DNA from: Larus michahellis
Lineage: Eukaryota > Chordata > Aves > Charadriiformes > Laridae
Direction: 5' to 3'
Assembly: GCF_964199755.1 (NCBI RefSeq)
Contig: NC_133906.1
Coordinates: 14,729,378 to 14,793,377 of the forward strand
DNA length: 64,000 nucleotides
Shown: one piece after another, positions 13,190 through 26,689 of the stretch
How the letters are laid out: each line of letters opens with the position of its first letter
Position numbering within the stretch: position 1 is the first letter of the stretch
Position numbers and translations under genes: made by a program
Notes under the pieces: model-generated
The model's input: the letters and a program-made list of their open reading frames with translations, nothing else
The model's database searches: none
Told to the model about the DNA's origin: nothing

Positions 13190-13697
13190 TAAATGGTTGT
13201 CCAGCTCTTGAGCCTCCAGCATAGGAAAGACATGGTCTGGAGCTGGTCCAGAGAAGGCCCCGGAGATGCTGGGAGGGCTGGAGCCCCTCTGCTGTGAGGA
13301 CAGGCTGAGAGAGCTGGGGGGGTTCAGCCTGGAGAAGAGAAGGCTCCGGGGAGACCTTGGAGCCCCTTCCAGTCCCTCAAGGGGCTCCAGGAAAGCTGGG
13401 GAGGGACTCTGGAGCAGGGAGGGGAGCCATAGGAGGAGGGGGAATGGTCTTAAACTGGAAGAGGGGAGATTTAGATGAGATCTCAGGAAGAAATTGTTTG
13501 CTGTGAGGGTGGTGAGCCCCTGGCCCAGGTTGCCCAGAGAAGCTGTGGCTGCCCCATCCCTGGAGGTGTTCAAGGCCAGGTTGGACGGGGCTTGGAGCAA
13601 CCTGGGCTGGTGGGAGGTGTCCCTGCCCAGGGCAGGGGGTGGCACTGGATGGTCTTTAAAGGTCCCTTCCAACCCAAACTATCCTATGATTCTATGC
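13190..13697 (+). mobile_element. CR1 LINE, ~500-bp 3' portion, inverted twin of 10338-10862
   Basis: CR1 in + orientation from a TTGTCCAGCTCTTGAGCC-like start through GGAGATGCTGGGAGGGCTGG, the GAGGTGTTCAAGGCCAGG segment and 'AAGGTCCCTTCCAACCCAAA', ending with a CCTATGATTCTATG tail. Nearly all of it matches the reverse complement of 10338-10862. Its minus-strand open frame (164 codons) is an artefact. Confidence 0.93.
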
Positions 13698-14435
13698 TTT
13701 AATACTCATTTCTTATAGGAGCTACTGATCTGAACCACAGGTACTCCCTTATTCAGCAGGATGTTACAGCATGGACTTTAGCCATGTACACTAAGGACAG
13801 GTTTCTCTTCTGAATCAGGGTTATAAGTAGCCCATACTAGGAATATTTTTTTTCACTGAAGTTTCATGGAATATTAAGAGCTTGAAAGCAAATTAGAAAT
13901 GAAAGTTTTCTTTTACTAAATGCAAATAATTCCTTTCTTCTTGCCACTGGCCTACAAGCCTTTAATGCAGAGCTGGGTCGGCGGAGCGAGAGGTGGAGGT
14001 CTTTTCCAGTCTGCAGCTGAGCACTGGGAGCACGCTGAAGACCAACACCAAGTCACACAAAGAGCACACATGTCGTTTTCTGGGAGCCTTTATACATCAG
14101 AGTTTAAACAACTTGCTTGGTTCCTGAAACGGCTACTGGAAAAAATGCAATGGAATCAAAATAACTTAATCATTTGGGCAGAAACCCTACCGGAAATATA
14201 GAAATAAAGAGCAAACAAAGGACGGTACCAGAAGGGCCTGTTTGATTTCGAGGGTGACTCGAAAGGCCGTTCTACCCGCGCAGAGGTACCCACCATCGCA
14301 CACTCCTCTGCCCCAGCCCACGACCGAGAAACTCTGTGACCTCTCTCTGCCTCTCCACCTTGTGAGTCTGCAACCATCATTTCAGCATGTATCACTCACA
14401 GTCAGTATTATTACTAGTCGTAATATTAGCCAGCT

Positions 14436-14469
14436 GTTTGTTGTTGTTGTTTAAAAAAAAAAAAAAAAA
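14436..14469 (+). repeat. (TTG)n followed by a poly(A) run
   Basis: Short TTG repeats pass directly into 17 consecutive A at 14453-14469. Simple sequence. Confidence 0.85.
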
Positions 14470-17400
14470 GACGACGATGACAACAATCATATTTAACTTT
14501 ATGGACATTTTGCTGTAACAAGACTTTACCAGATGTTCTGCCCCTCGGTTGTGCATGCCACAAAAGCATGTTTTATAATGACATAAATACAAAGCAAGAT
14601 GAAAGTCATGGAAATGCCTGCGTGTTCTTTTCTTAACGCAGCTGTATTTGAGATGGTTTTTGCATCTGTCGAGCATAAATCAAACGGGGGAAAACGATCC
14701 TCAGAACTAGCCCGTTCCTTGATAGTGAGTGTTTTGTGTCACACACATTAGTCGATGTCAAGAATTATTCTCCGTTATAAACTTCCACTTCCCACACTCA
14801 TAAGGAGGTGAAGTTAAATGTTACTAAAGCATTCCCAACCCTGCACTGGAAAGTGCTGAGAGCTTCAGGTTTGCTACATTTATTGATCAGCATTGTGAAA
14901 GATAAGTAACAAGGACTGCTTATGAGGGATGTATGGCAGCTGCAATTCCTAATTCCTATTCCCAGCAGTGCCAAAACATACGTGAGTGGCTACAGCCAAA
15001 TTTCTGACCTGGACATGAGGCTTTGTTCATGCTCTTTGGGGACATGTTAATGAATTAATAGTTGAGACGCTCGGATGAAATTTCCTCATCGGTAAATACG
15101 AATATTTATTCTGTTTAAACTTTTCGCATGGCTTGGCCAGGGCACTGGCAAGCAGGATATCATATACATGACAAACAGGCTGAAGCGATAAAAAGTGTTG
15201 CCATGTAAGCACAAAATATAGCGGCACCAGGAGAAAGAGAACCCATTTTTTTTCTGACCTTTCCAAAGCAAAGCACTACTTGCGGCGAGCCCTCGGCTGC
15301 GCGTTACCTATATCCTGTATGAATGAATTCCTTTTTTGTGTGATTGTTCAAAGCCAATATGTCCGTTTCTATAGAAGCACCCACAGGATCACCGAAAACC
15401 ACATATTCAGCTCTTGTTAATGTCAGCAATGACGTACCAGAGCAAGTACTTGTTTGTCCTGAAGAAATACAGGACTTCCACCGCTCGAGCACGAGCCTGC
15501 TGCCGAACGCCTGTTCAGAAAAAAAAAAAGAAAGAAAGAAAAAAAGTTGTTGACATGAGAGGAAAAACCAGGTTTCCTGTTTGAACTCTGACAGGTACTG
15601 GAAGATATGAGTAACATCAAATCTTGGTCTGCTCTAAAGGCAGTCTGTGGTCAGGGGGTTCTCACATTTGTTTGTGTGGAACAGCTTTGAATTGTTTGCA
15701 GATACCGCGCAGAAGAAACTCAGAGATCCTTATCGGGGCACAGGGCCTGTTATGAAATATATGCATTTGTGAGCAGGTTACAGGAGATCAAAACGGCTCC
15801 AGATGACATGCCTCACATGCTGTAAAATGTGGTAGATGCTCCCGAGATACCTCTGAAAATATCACATGTCGCAGCGTTGTCGAGTACAGGCAGTGGCCAC
15901 CTTTATTTCCATTTCTCGCTGCGTGGCAGGCGAAAGGAGTTTGGGGGATTTTTTTTTCCAGATCATTCTTCTTTTTTTTGTGTGTGCGTGTCAGTTTGAC
16001 TGCTCAAATTAAAACTTTCCTTCATTATGATTTGCACTAACAGAACTACCCAAACAATTGCAAAAGAAACTAGATGCTGGAGAAAAATGGCTTTAAGACA
16101 CCCTGGGTTTGCCCCAGCTGCATGCCACGCTCTCCCCGCGGGTGACACCACCTGGGGAACAGGGGACAATGCCAATGTGCCCATTTGCCGGCTCCTCCAA
16201 GCCGCAAACCTCCAACCTGCAGCGAGGAGAGCCAGGAGGGATTCTGCATGAGCAGTAGGGACTGGTTTGTGGCAGAAATAAAACCAAATCGATTTGGGTG
16301 GGAATGCTGTAGAACCCTCGGTGACCAGACTAGCCCCTGGATACCCAGCCCAGCCCTAAGAGGTGCTGGGGAGCATTGTCCCATTTGTAAGAGGCTTCCC
16401 AAAACAATCGACCAAAATCGCAGCTGAAAGCCTGTCTCCCTCGCCACACAGCCTGCCAGCCAACGGCACGCCGCTTCCTCCTGTCTAAAGATCAACCCCT
16501 ACAAACTTCTCTTTCCTCATAACTTTGGACAAAGTCTAACCAGTTGACCAAAGACCTTCCAAGGAGCTCACCCTCCAGCCCAGGTCTCCAGGTATGAAGA
16601 GCTCAAAGGGCCCTGCTCAGCCCCTTCCTCACCACAAGCAGATCTCCGACTCCAGCACCGCACGTTTGCGATGCCTTCTCCTTTCAACCACCCCTAATGC
16701 TGCATTACAGTGCCTTTACATACACAAAACAGCTTCAATTTTCCTTACAGTCTAATGCAAGCCATCGTTTTCAAAAACTATCCGAAGAAGAGGCCTCCCA
16801 GAGCTTTGCTCAACCCAAGTCATATTGGGGGATGCAGCTAGGTCATAGCTCCGTGTTACAATTTAATAAGTGAATAACTTAAAGTTGCTGCAGCTCATTC
16901 ATTGAGGCAAAACTCTCCTCAAAACCGTGGATCCCAAATTCATGCCATCAGCTCTCTTATAGCCCAGACTGAGTCCACACAAAGAGCTTCTACTGAAACC
17001 AGAGGCAGTTCCTGCGTACACACCCGATGAAGGAGACACAGTCCTTCAGGAGGAACCCTCTCCTTGGAGAACATCAACACCCTGATCCATTGCCATGAAA
17101 CCACCAGACCAAGATGCTACCAGGAGATAAACTGAACTCTCCTGGGCCATGTCCTGCACAGCAATGGAGGTCCCCAGCTGATGGTGGTCCCTAGCTGGTG
17201 GGGGACAGTGCTCAGCACCACACAGTGTCAGACCTTCAAAACCATCGATTTTAGGGCTCCCTACACATCACTAACCTCAAACCCACAGCTGATGAGACGG
17301 TGGCAGTGAGCTCCTCTCAAAAACCCGTGGCACCTCCGAGCTAAATGGTTCACCTCCTTGCAGGCTGCAGAGCCAAGCTCAGGAATGGGTCACGGCTACA

Positions 17401-20372
17401 GAGACTCACCAACGACAATGCCGTGCAGATCTGTTACTGTTGGATTCTGCCTGTTCTCTTGGATTTTTGTCTTGGTTTTTTTAGTTTTATATTTCCAGCT
17501 GATGTGTGTGAGCCTCTTCTACTGCAGTGAACGCTCCCAGAAAGCAAGTTCTCAGCTTACATGCTGTAAGCAAATCGAAAATTAAAACCATTAGATTGAG
17601 GAAAAGAACAATTCCCTACAACAGGGCTAGCCAGTTGCAGCTAAATAACAACTCAGATTTCAGATCTGGGCTACTCCTAAACTCACTTAGCTTGCAAAAT
17701 CCTTCCTCGAGCTACTTGTAGTAAACAGTAAGTTTGAAGCAGAAAACAGAAACTCAGTAAATAATTATCCCCTTAAACTACTGGGTGTCATGTCTTCATT
17801 TCTGAGATAGAACCCTTTCAGATAAATTCATGATTTTCCATATTAATTTTTGTAAATTTAGTGAAGGCATTTTTTGTTCCCCCCACAAGACCAGATGGAT
17901 TTTGCCAGTTGGATTTTAACTGGTTCTTCTGGTGCAGCTCATAAATACAATACAAACAATATCTTCCCAGTGATCTGGTACTGAAATTCCCCTGAAATCA
18001 CTGGGTTTATTTAATACCCGTGCTTAAGAGCGTTCCTGAATCTGCGCTATAAATCACAAGAAAAAGCTAGAGGAATCCTCCTGTCACTGAAATCATTGCC
18101 CAGTCATTTATTTGAGGATAGCAGAATTAAGCCATTAACTTTATTTTTAGTAATTCATACCAATGTCATTAGAAATGAACTTATACAATGAAAAGGTGCA
18201 TAAGATAAAACCTAACAGTATAAAGAATGAAAAAAAACCAAAACAGTAGATTCATAAATAGAAATAACATCGAATTCATTCAGTATTACATGACAGCAGT
18301 GGAAAAAAAATTTTAAAATGGGAACGCTGGTTGTTCATATACAGGACCACAGCATCATAAATCTACAAGAGCGAAGGGTTTGGTTTAACTCAATACTAAT
18401 CTATGGCCAATTTTTGAATAATTTTTGAAGTGAAACTGCTTAAAATAACACATTACAGATCTTTGTTCCTTTGAGTCTTCAAGTACTGATGTGAATTATT
18501 ACATCCAAAAGTGCTGTCCCCATCGATTCAGCCTTGTTTTAGCAAATAATAAGACCAGGTGTGCTCATACTCTTTGCAGATTTTGAATATTAATGGACAA
18601 TCAGGAAGATAATCAAATTTAACCAAGAGATAAGAAAGATTAATTCAATTAGAAATATGATTTCTGCTCATTATGTTCATTCAGCACAATTTCGTTAAGG
18701 CATTTTCCCTTTTCATTTAACTCTTCGTGCTTAAGTGCTGCTCCTAAATGTTTGGATTTTTATTTGAAGAAAATAATTACAAGGAACAGTGCTCTTAATC
18801 TTATTCAAATTTTTTTCTTTTCAACTTGTCCTTTTAGTTTGGAATTTGAGACAGTTAATAAGATGGAATAGGGCTCTGTGTGCTCTGAGCAAAAGCTTCA
18901 TTTATTATACCCAGACTTTCCTGGTAACAAACAGGGAATCCAGCCCCGCTCTGCCAACCCCACCGCTTCCCTCTGAAATTCCAGCCATCAGGTGCCACAC
19001 ACTGTACGTGGCTCCGGCTCTGAATTAATATTTATCAGCAATATTACCCAATTTTATGTTATCAAATAGGCTGATAATCAAAATTACATGGTGGCTTATT
19101 AAAAGGAAAAAAAAAAAGGCGGGGGGGCATTTTTAAGAAAGCAACTAATTTTCAAAGTCTCTAAATCTTTTTGTCTTTTTCTCTTTTTCTTTTTTTTTTT
19201 TAATTCTATACTTTCAGAATATCTAACCACAAGCATTTGAGCAAACTAGAGAAAAGAAACTGTTGGTAATTTTCTGTAAGTTTCAAAAGGCAGCAGGATA
19301 TACACGCCGTTTTATGTTTCTATCTATAGAGACCTGCAGGCAAACGTACAGTGGAACAAAGATAGACATCTCGACATATTTGTACCTGCCGTTCATGTGC
19401 CTATATGGAGATAGATTCTTAATTAGATAAGTAAACAATGGAAAGTTTTAAAATTCGTAGTTTGAGTGTACGGAACTCTTTCTCTCTTTTTCTCTCTTAC
19501 TTCTTTAGTAATACATTTTTATACGCTTTCCACACGTCACAGCTGATCACAATGCATCCAGCAGTGCTGGCGTGTTCTACAGCAGCTCTGGGCTTTGACC
19601 TGCATTGAAGCACAACCAAACATAGAAAAGTGAAATAACTACCTTTGATTCGCATATTTCTTTGGCATTTAGCACGTGATTTTATTATTTTTTTTTTAGC
19701 AGAAAAATAATTTCTGAACTACTGAGTGAGGTGATTGCAACATGGAAGACCTTAAGCAGAACTAAAGCAGCAAGCAAAAATTAGACAAATATGGGTTTAT
19801 CATTTAATGGGCAGGGTCTGTATGGGACCTTCGGTCACGGCTGGAGCTCCCGGAGCAGCCCTGCTCCCTGTTCTCCCCTTCTCCCTGCTGTCAAGTGAAT
19901 ATTCAGTGAAAACAGGACCATTCTCCAACTAATTCTAGGTGAGAAGAGTCAAACGTTTTCCAAACTGGAGAAAACAGACACCTACCAGACTACAAACCAA
20001 ACCAGTCCTCCTCTTTCTTTCTTTGCCTCTCCCTGTCTTTTATTACCGTGCTGCTGCTGTGATCTAGCCCCAGGCTCCTTGCCAGCAACCGGCAGTAGCC
20101 GTTGCTGCTGCAAGATGCTTTGATACAGGACTCGGCTTCTCCACCCTGAAACCAACAGCCAGGGTCGGGTTAGGTGGTGTTACCCGTGCTTTGGCTGGAG
20201 GTTGTCCCCCATAGCCTTCACACTTCCCTGCTCGGTCCCCATGGCTCTGGGGACCATGCCCTTGGACACGTGGGGTTTTTACCAAACCTCAGAGCTCAGG
20301 TTGAGCCTGCGGTGAAGATGCTCCTTTAACACACCTAGTGCCTCAGTTTATAAAAAACTAAGCATCCATTTT

Positions 20373-20390
20373 GGGGGGGGGGGGGGGGGG
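20373..20390 (+). repeat. Poly(G) run of 18
   Basis: Eighteen consecutive G flanked by TT and AAA. Quadruplex-prone and a likely site of sequencing length error. Confidence 0.9.
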
Positions 20391-21049
20391 AAAGGACTAC
20401 ATCAGCAGCTAGTGGGGATCAGAAAAGCTCTGGTGAGTTCAGCAGGACTACGCCAACTCACACAAGGTTCAATTTCAGACCACAGGGCTCAATTCAGAAG
20501 ACACAAGAGAACCATGCACTGGTTTCCCAGCACTGCTGGAAGAGCCATTCAAATGTCCACAGAAATCAATCACTTCTAGCAAACTGAAAGGCAATTTGCT
20601 TATTTTTATTAAGCTTTCTTTGTCCCTATACTGGCAAGGATTTAAGGAAGCAAAGATATAAAACAGAAATATTTAAAAGAACATTCATTAATTTGTAATA
20701 GCTACAACATGTGTATTTTAAAACCCCATCTCTCTGGGAATCGTGTGTTAAATATCCATCCCAAAACTTAGACAATTCCAAAGAGGATATATATTTCTTT
20801 GCAACCAAACTTTAGAAATTAATGAATTGAAATAAATAAATCCAATAAAATCCAGATGATGACTCTGACTAACTTTGCTTTCTTAAAGAAATCTGATGGC
20901 TTCAAGAGTCTTTCTCCCTCACAGTCAACAGAGTTCAATTTTAACTATAGTTGGTGGTTTCTCAGTCTTTGTAACAAAGGATTAAAAAGCACAACTTTGA
21001 TAATAAAACTTGTCTGTGATCTTATTTAGTGATAAGTAAAGTCCAATGA

Positions 21050-21176
21050 AATCATAGAATGGTTTGGGTTGGAAGGGACCTTTAATGGTCATCTAGTCCA
21101 ACCCCCCCGGTATGAGCAGGGACATCTTCAACTAGATCTGGTTGCTCAGAGACCCATCCAACCTGTCCTTGAAAAT
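21050..21176 (-). mobile_element. CR1 LINE 3' fragment
   Basis: Reverse-complement CR1 end starting ATCATAGAATGGTTTGGGTT, with AAGGGACCTTTAATGGTC and CATCTAGTCCAACCCCCC, then 'CAGGGACATCTTCAACTAGA'. It stops at about the CCTGTCCTTGAAAATG segment. Confidence 0.92.
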
Positions 21177-22091
21177 GATAAAATACCATCCAATACTTTG
21201 GTACGATGAGATTATTCTGGTACAGAGAGTTTACAACCTGTTTACCTAAGCCTTCCTGGAGGTTTGAAGCAGTACTCTGAAACCTCAATACTGTTTGGAC
21301 ATCTAAAATAGCCTCCAAGTGTAGGACAAAATATACCATGCAACGAGGTGCACAACTAACAAGGTCAGATCCTTTAATATAACATATAATTGTGTTTCAC
21401 CTTATGCAAAATACGAATTTTGAGTGTTCACTAGAAGTGAAAGTTGGCACTCAGGTGAGGCCAGCTCAGTGTCTCCTGTTTACGTCTTTCTTCAAACTTC
21501 GCAAGAGCTATAAAACCTGCAAAGATTTTGTGACAATCCCTCGCTTTATTTTATTCCAGGCTGGAGGGGCAATATAAAGCAAAAAGGAGAAAAATAAAGC
21601 AGAAAGATTAATAAAAAAAAAATCCTTACTCTTAAAAGCAAAAGGTTACTCTTAGGTTGCAAATGTCACTTTTCAGTTGATGAATTTCTCATTCCTAGCA
21701 AATGTTTCTGTGATTTTCACTTTCAGGGTCTCTGTTGTGTAAATATTTTAATTTTGGCCACAATAGAGGCTGTTTGTAACCCCTTGATGTGTTCCTGGGG
21801 CTCCTATTGATGCCATTTCAGGATTCTCTGTCGCATCACATTACTCGCTAATTTTATCACTATCAGTTTTATCCAGTCTATTGTGTGGCTGGTAAAATTG
21901 AAAGCAGCACCTGAAATACAATTCTAGGAAATCACCGTGGAATTTCACCTCCAGATTTCAACACTGACTCTCCGGTAGCTGGAAATCCAGGCTAAAAGCA
22001 ATAATTCTGTTCCTGCAATATAATAAAAGTGTGTAAGTGGTTGTAAGTACTGCTATTTTTAGCCAGTACAAAGCTTCCGCTTCCCCAAACC

Positions 22092-22113
22092 AAAAAAAAA
22101 AAAAAAAAAAAAA
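22092..22113 (+). repeat. Poly(A) run of 22
   Basis: Twenty-two consecutive A. No gene or retroposon body is recognisable upstream. Confidence 0.9.
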
Positions 22114-22478
22114 GAGGCAGAAATGAATGAGAATCATCTGCAAAGTCTGAGCTTCTACAGTCCTCCAAGTGTGTTCGCTCTAAGTCCTTTTTGAGAGTTG
22201 GGTTGATTCCAGTTTTCTGGCTAAAATCCACATCAGCTTCATACCCCAGGGTGGTAAAACATCATTGCTTTTTAGCTTTGTGGCTATGATCCAGCTCCCA
22301 GCCACCCGTCTTTCTTGGGTCATCAGAATTTACCTTGACTTTCTGCTTCTAATCCTGGTTCTCACCTGGCCGCAGCACTGAACCCCGTGCCCAAACCCAA
22401 ATCATGCCTTCCCCAGAAGCTGCTATCTACGGTACAGGATTTCCCAGACAGGATTGTGCAAATGCATATATGCATTGT

Positions 22479-22502
22479 AAAAAAAAAAAAAAAAAAAAAA
22501 AA
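22479..22502 (+). repeat. Poly(A) run of 24
   Basis: Twenty-four consecutive A after GCATTGT, about 370 bases from the previous long A-run. Confidence 0.9.
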
Positions 22503-23869
22503 CACACTACTCTGAATGCAAACTTTCCTAAACCCTTTGATGACAGCAATAGAAAGTGGGACTGCAAGCGCTGATGCGATGCTGCTTACTTGCATTTCTC
22601 ATTATTGTAACAAGCACTCAGTCTACAGGCTCTAGAAACCAAACAGCAGCCAGGGACTAATTCTCCTCTGATTGCTACCCTGCTGCTGATAAAATGTTAC
22701 AGCACAGACAAATTCTGCCTTCAGACTTTTATATAGACACACGTACGCAAAAGGCACCGACGGCACCGCTTTTCATAGCGATTCACAGGACAAGACAGGA
22801 GGCAGAGCGTTTATCTGTTGGAGGAAAATGCTGCACCAAACCAGCACCACCACAGCACCTTTAGCTGAACGGGAGCAGAATGCACAAGCAAAGAGGAGAA
22901 CAGGAGAGAAGCTGCATGGCATTGGGTCCCAAAGACACACAGAGCCCACGGCTCCATCGTCCCCTGCTGCTGGTGGAGCCCACGGCTCCTGCCCCGCAGA
23001 GAACTGGGCAGTTCCCCCTACGGCACCCATGACGTGCTCACTGCCCAGACAGGAGAAAGTCAATTTTCAAAACAGAAACTCTAAAACGTGGAAGGCTGGC
23101 ACACAACCACTGGCATTTCAGAGAGACAGCAGTTTGTTTGGTTTAGTTTTGCTAAATTTGTTGTATTTCTGTTTTGTTTTTATTCTGCTCCTCCTCCTCT
23201 CTCTCTCTCTTTCAGGTCCTGTGTTATAATTATTACCTAACTGGAAAGGGCTTTCTCTAAACATTTCCAAGTAGCCTTTGGAAGGCTATCTTTCCACAGC
23301 CCTCAAAGTTTCTACAGAAATCTATTTTCCCCTCCTATCTTGACAATCTTTTTGCTTCAACAGTATATTTTCTTCTTTCTCTGCTCTTCTTTTTTAACAG
23401 CCCTTGACATGGCCAGGAGCTACCAGGCAGAGAGTTTCCATTGACTTCATTGTGCTTTGCTTCACACTTTACATTCAAAAGTTTTCTGCCCCTTCTCATC
23501 TTCAGATCCCTTTACCGCAATGCTTCCTACCCACACAGAAGCTAGTTTGTATGAGCTGGAAATCTCGTGATACTGTGGCTCTCAGGTTGTTTCCAGTTCC
23601 CAAAGAAGGCAATGTTTTTGCCCTCAGGGGGTTTCAGTAACTCCCATTCTGAACTGGCAACAAACATAATTTTTCAGGCACAAAAGAGCCTCAGATTTGG
23701 TCAGATTTAGATAGAGCAGACAGGGGTAGTTGGCCACTTCTAGCCCTATCGATTTCATAAGGTTTGAGCAATTCTTCAGCATGGGTGCCAAAGTGGCTAC
23801 CCCTTCCCAGGAACCTGGGGATCTAGCCATACCCAGAAGGCGAACGTCAACAACTCATTATCAAGTTGA

Positions 23870-24660
23870 TTCATCAAAGTTCTGCAGGAAACTGTCTCGG
23901 ATCCAATTCTGTTCAACGTTTTCCCCTGAAATCGGGGATGATAAAACAGAAAGGACATGTTTAGATTTGCAGATGATGCGAATGTGGAAGCCACTGCAAA
24001 CATATCAGAGAACAAGACTGAAGTTCAACTTGATCTTTATGGTAGAAATAAAAACGGATTAAGTTCAATATGGATAAGTATCATAAATGAAAGGAGCAAG
24101 CACTATCACCTGCAGATGCACATTGTGAAAGGGTTACAGTGAATAGGAGTCAATAATTGCAGGTTGTTTCAAAAAAAGTGACTATGCAGTATTTCCTGTA
24201 GGGCACACGATGAAATGCATTAGCGGTGTTTGGTACCAGTGCAGTCCCAGCTGTGCCAACCAGCCACGTCGGGGTTTCAATTTCAAGGAAGTTATGGAGC
24301 AGTTGGAGAGAGTGCCAAAGTCAGAGAGGAATGATCAGGCAACATGAAAAATACGGCCCTTAGAAGAGGACTAAGAAAATCGAGGTTTCTGAGCTCAGCT
24401 TGACACTGAGCCCCTGCTCACCAGCAAGGGAACGATACAATCACAGTCGTAAAAGGCATCTAAACAAGAAAATAGTTTATTGGACACATCCATAGATGAT
24501 ATAATGAGGTGGACAGGCAAACTTTCTCAAGAAAAACTTTGATGAGACTTTAAGAATACCCTTTAGGGAGAGAGCAGCACTGGAACAGGCTGATCGGAGA
24601 AGCTGTAGAGCTCCCATCATGGGAAGTCTTTAAGAATAGATTAAAAAGTTTTTCACTAGA
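23870..24660 (+). mobile_element. Old degenerate CR1 including a reverse-transcriptase remnant
   Basis: Around 23890-23985 the sequence resembles the CR1 reverse-transcriptase region (GGATCCAATTCTGTTCAACG, then a 'RFADDAN'-like peptide that recalls the catalytic F-A-D-D). At 24290-24640 it resembles the CR1 3' region: 'GGAGCAGTTGGAGAGAGTGC', TGGAACAGGCTGATCGGAG and GGGAAGTCTTTAAGAATAG. Frames are broken throughout. It is more diverged than the other copies, so older. Confidence 0.7.
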
Positions 24661-25552
24661 ACGAAAAAAGGCAGTTTTTCCTGGAGTGGTTCAGGGGATG
24701 GGTCAGAAAACTTGAGAATTCTTTTCCTTGCTTATTAAACAGGTAGCTACGGTTAGGTTCTCTGGGAAGATCAAAGCAAACACTTAACCAAGCACAATGC
24801 AACTGCAGATTCATGGATGTTGTAATGATACAATTTTCTGGATTTTTAAACCCTCAACAACAGTTAGTGGCCAACCTTGCCCAGAAGGTCCACAGAAATG
24901 ATGCAATACCAGTCTGCTGACAGAGATCTACGGTGGGAACAGGGAAGAGTCCACCTTGATTGCTTTTCACTTCCAAACCCACACGATTCTCCAGGAACTG
25001 GCTTGGCTTGAGCCAGAAGGATGGAGCTCCACTGACAAAGTACTTTTCCACAGAAGGATCTCCATGGTGCACTTGGGCTCATATTTTCTGTTTTAGCCTT
25101 TGTCTAACAACAACAACAAAAAAACCCAACCATTGACAGATCTCTCAGATCTTATGTCATCCTGTTTCCACTCCCACCCACCATCTGGCTGTCCCTTACC
25201 CTCTCCCACCACCTTCAGAAGCTCCTCCAACAATAAAACATCTCAGCATTGACAAGAACATTAAGATTTTGTCAATTATAGAGAGGTCATTTCTGAGACC
25301 AGCTTTTCCAAGCACTAAGAGAGAAGAATAAATTACGTAGCAAAAGGATGAGTAACAATAACTGCTAAACAGGGAGCAGAATGAATTCCTTTTCTGCATG
25401 TTCTTTGAGTGAAGCGACTGCTGTCCCAGGAGTTCCTGCCTTCCGCCTGTATCCTTCCCTTATTCTTCTCAGCATTGGTCAAAGCAAAGGTAAACAACCA
25501 ACGGAACATCCCGCGCTTCAACCAGGAGCAAGACATTGTAATCCTAAACCCT

Positions 25553-25604
25553 GGGCCAAATCCTCACGTTACGCCAATGATTTATCCCAAAGGAGGATCT
25601 GGCC
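25553..25604. repeat. Small fossil fold-back element
   Basis: Left end GGGCCAAATCCTC and right end GAGGATCTGGCC are inverted repeats with one mismatch around a ~27-base centre containing ACGTTACGCCAATG. This resembles old palindromic reptile/bird non-autonomous DNA elements that begin GGGCCAGATYCTC. Family membership is from memory. Confidence 0.45.
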
Positions 25605-25827
25605 ACCCGTTTCAGTCACCGTCTGGCGTATTGTTCACACACACTGTGTGCGTGAGGTTCACTCAGGTTTTGCTCCCTTAACTAGCTTGATATTTACTTA
25701 CACAATTATTTCATGTAAACTTATTGTTCAAGCCTTTTCTTTTGTTCTTGTAAAGACTAACTTTCTAGAAAGACGCTCAGCCGGCAAAACATTTTGAAAT
25801 ATAGTTCTCTGGTGGTCTATTTTCAGA

Positions 25828-25859
25828 AGTGAAATACTTGGTGGTCACTGTATTTCACT
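25828..25859. repeat. Perfect 10-bp inverted repeat
   Basis: AGTGAAATAC (25828-25837) and GTATTTCACT (25850-25859) are exact reverse complements separated by 12 bases. It may be part of an old element or a chance fold-back. Confidence 0.6.
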
Positions 25860-26689
25860 ACTAGCATTTAGTGGTTTTAAAAGTTGTTTTCTGTTCTACA
25901 TATTAACATAATTTGTTTACTATAAAAAGACTCTTAAACATATATTTCTCCAATCTTCCTTGGCCATTACAGAACGAAACCTGAACGTTATATCAAAGAG
26001 ACTAAGGCAAAGTCAAGTCTCAAAATGTTCTTACCCCAAACCAAGTTGACTTGCAGATTCTAACTGCTTATTTTCCAGATAAGCTTAAAAGCCCTTAAAA
26101 CACCACCACAGACACATACACCACACCCCATCAGAAATGCATCGCATTCCATTATTGTCGCAAGAAATACCATAATAGCAGGAATCCCAGCACGTAGGAG
26201 ACAGACACACTGAAAGCACAGACTCTGGTCTTCTGCAGACAATATCGATGGAGAATAAACAGCGATGTTAAAAGTTGTATGACTTATAGCTGTGTCTCAG
26301 CAACTGCTCCTGCTCTCTGCTCCTGCCTGCAAAAGAACCAAGCAAGAAAGATCTCAGACACTAGAGGAGTCTTCAGAAAAGGATTTTTAAGCGCTCAGGA
26401 AAAAACTCTCCTCTTCCCTCATCAGTCATGTTTGCCACTAATGTTTTATTCTGGGTAAATATTTAACTGCAGGTAGTGTTTGACATGCCACCCTCCCGTT
26501 TACAGAGTATCTGGTTACACAGTGGGACACGGTATTTTCCCTCGTCGTGAAAGCTTCCTTAAATAATAGAGGGGGAATCAGCCAGGTCTGTACCCAAAAC
26601 ACGACCTCCGTGGGTTGCGTGTACATGGGCAGGGGAGAGAATAATGTCAGGAAGGCAGCACGAGTGGTTCAGAAGTCATCATAAAATAG

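Larger units (their letters stand above)
13698..21049. other. Intergenic: AT-rich, no gene seen
   Basis: Seven kilobases without a clear CR1 copy. The part at about 18000-19800 is especially AT-rich and free of recognisable repeats, which can be a sign of conserved noncoding sequence, but conservation cannot be judged here. The part at 16400-17350 is C-rich and pyrimidine-biased. No coding frame is convincing. Confidence 0.5.
21177..23869. other. Intergenic: no gene seen; two long poly(A) runs
   Basis: Contains the A-runs at 22092-22113 and 22479-22502. A 133-codon frame at 22828-23229 has no recognisable domain. CATTGACTTCATTG near 23441 may be a trace of the palindromic amniote repeat. Confidence 0.5.
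24661..26689. other. Intergenic: no gene seen
   Basis: Unique sequence with the fold-back element at 25553-25604 and the inverted repeat at 25828-25859. A 138-codon frame at 25381-25797 has no recognisable domain. Confidence 0.5.
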
